DNA from: Bacillota bacterium
GTDB lineage: Bacteria; Bacillota; Clostridia; Christensenellales; Aristaeellaceae
Direction: 5' to 3'
DNA length: 47,755 nucleotides
Assembly: GCA_023411175.1 (NCBI GenBank)
Contig: JAEYPB010000075.1
Location: 1-47,755 of the forward strand
The stretch's first letter is position 1. Each line of letters starts with the position of its first letter. The notes beneath the pieces were generated by a model. The model saw only the letters and a program-made list of their open reading frames with translations, did not search any database and had not been told where the DNA came from. Below are positions 47,107 through 47,755 of the stretch, in pieces. Both the position numbers and the translations under genes were made by a program.

Positions 47107-47755
47107 ATGAGGGGTGTGCGGATTTTTGAACGCGTCGCCGCCATCTGGCTCGCGCTGATTCTGGCGCTTGGCGCGCCCGTCATTCCGGCCTTTGCCGAAT
47201 CCGGGGAAGGAATTCAGGAAGAAGCTCCCTCGGAAGAGGCGCTGACCGATGAAGCGGCAGACGGCGAAGCACCGGCGCAGAATGCCGCGGGCTATGCCCT
47301 GGCCCACGCGGCCTCGGAAGTGTTCGCCGACGCGCTTCTGACACAACCCCTCGCGCTTTTGAGCGAGGGTGACGTGGTCTACCTGTCCTCGATCGATCCC
47401 GAGAGCGGCGCGGCCATCGTGCTTGTCAACCTGAACGGGGAGGCGGTCTCGGGCTTTGTCGAGCCGGATGCGCTTAATCTGCTTGACGACGATCAGGCAA
47501 CGCGCTATTCCGAAAAAGCGAGCCAGAACGAGGCCGCCGTCGCGGCCGGGGAGGACTCCGAGGTTTTCCTGCTGCCGCTGACCGCGGCGGAGGAGCCGAC
47601 CCCCGAACCCACGCCGGAACCCACGCCGGAGCCGGAACCGACGCCCGAGGTCATCCAGCCCGCTCCGCCCGAACTCCCGACACCGGAGCTGACACCGGAA
47701 CCAACGCCGGAGCTAACTCCTGAACCGACGCCGGAGCCAACACCGGAACCGACAC
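47107..47755 (+). CDS. Secreted SH3-like protein with TPEP repeats, 3' end outside the window
   Basis: The open frame runs from ATG 47107 (GGAGGTG site 6 bases before) to the window edge, 216 codons. A signal peptide of about 30 residues (WLALILALGAPVIPAFA) is followed by an acidic low-complexity linker. A small beta-rich domain, ALLSEGDVVYLSSID...VSGFVEPDALNLL at about residues 85-125, is SH3b-like. From about residue 160 it is a Thr-Pro-Glu-Pro repeat (PTPEPTPEP type), a wall- or surface-spanning spacer. What the spacer carries is not visible. Probably surface-exposed. Confidence 0.8.
   Translation, partial: MRGVRIFERVAAIWLALILALGAPVIPAFAESGEGIQEEAPSEEALTDEAADGEAPAQNAAGYALAHAASEVFADALLTQPLALLSEGDVVYLSSIDPESGAAIVLVNLNGEAVSGFVEPDALNLLDDDQATRYSEKASQNEAAVAAGEDSEVFLLPLTAAEEPTPEPTPEPTPEPEPTPEVIQPAPPELPTPELTPEPTPELTPEPTPEPTPEPT

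Overview
The window is a high-GC bacterial chromosome segment with the gene order of the Bacillota (Firmicutes). The block ylxM-ffh-rpsP-khpA-rimM-trmD-rplS-rbgA-rnhB-yraN-yifB-dprA-topA-trmFO-hslV-hslU (17.3-35.2 kb) is the classical Bacillus/Clostridia arrangement. The high GC, the MglBAC-type sugar importer, the sigma-28 chemotaxis promoter, the corrinoid riboswitch and a TPEP-repeat surface protein suggest a gut-type Clostridia lineage. That placement is inference; no 16S gene is present.

Layout. 1-0.34 kb: tRNA array Asp (cut by the window edge), Phe, Gly, Cys, then a terminator. 0.4-1.0 kb: no intact gene, but a decayed tyrosine-integrase C-terminus lies beside tRNA-Cys, and a strong sigma-28-type promoter precedes cheW and a chemoreceptor gene (1.1-3.3 kb). 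3.7-4.3 kb: a GNAT acetyltransferase. 4.4-11.7 kb: a copper-handling locus with a HMA/SafE/cupredoxin fusion, a DUF2318 lipoprotein, the CopA P-type ATPase, an unrecognised lipoprotein and an OmpR-type two-component system. 11.9-15.8 kb (minus strand): mglB-mglA-mglC and a 70-residue membrane protein, with promoter and a LacI/CcpA-type operator; galM follows upstream on the same strand under its own promoter.

17.2-35.2 kb is the SRP/translation/DNA-processing block on the plus strand. Its ylxM promoter is bracketed by two copies of an inverted repeat, and the block is interrupted by a roughly 1300-residue two-part GT-C glycosyltransferase. 35.25-35.6 kb is a hairpin-rich gap where codY would usually lie. 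Then come a DUF308 membrane protein, pyrimidine-nucleoside phosphorylase and DNA polymerase IV. A 42-bp perfect palindrome separates these from a minus-strand btuF-btuC-btuD corrinoid importer led by a cobalamin riboswitch.

The last 6 kb holds a thioesterase, a methyltransferase, a 2-hydroxyacid dehydrogenase (minus), a heme catalase, an NAD-dependent epimerase-like protein and the start of a secreted SH3-like/TPEP-repeat protein that runs off the end.

The least ordinary items are the paired operator at ylxM-ffh, the GT-C/discoidin/PMT fusion, the copper fusion protein with its unknown lipoprotein partner, the two-hairpin repeat family (35.3 and 45.8 kb), and the riboswitch leader with alternative terminator and ribosome-site hairpins. 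I saw no CRISPR array, intact mobile element or obvious defence system.
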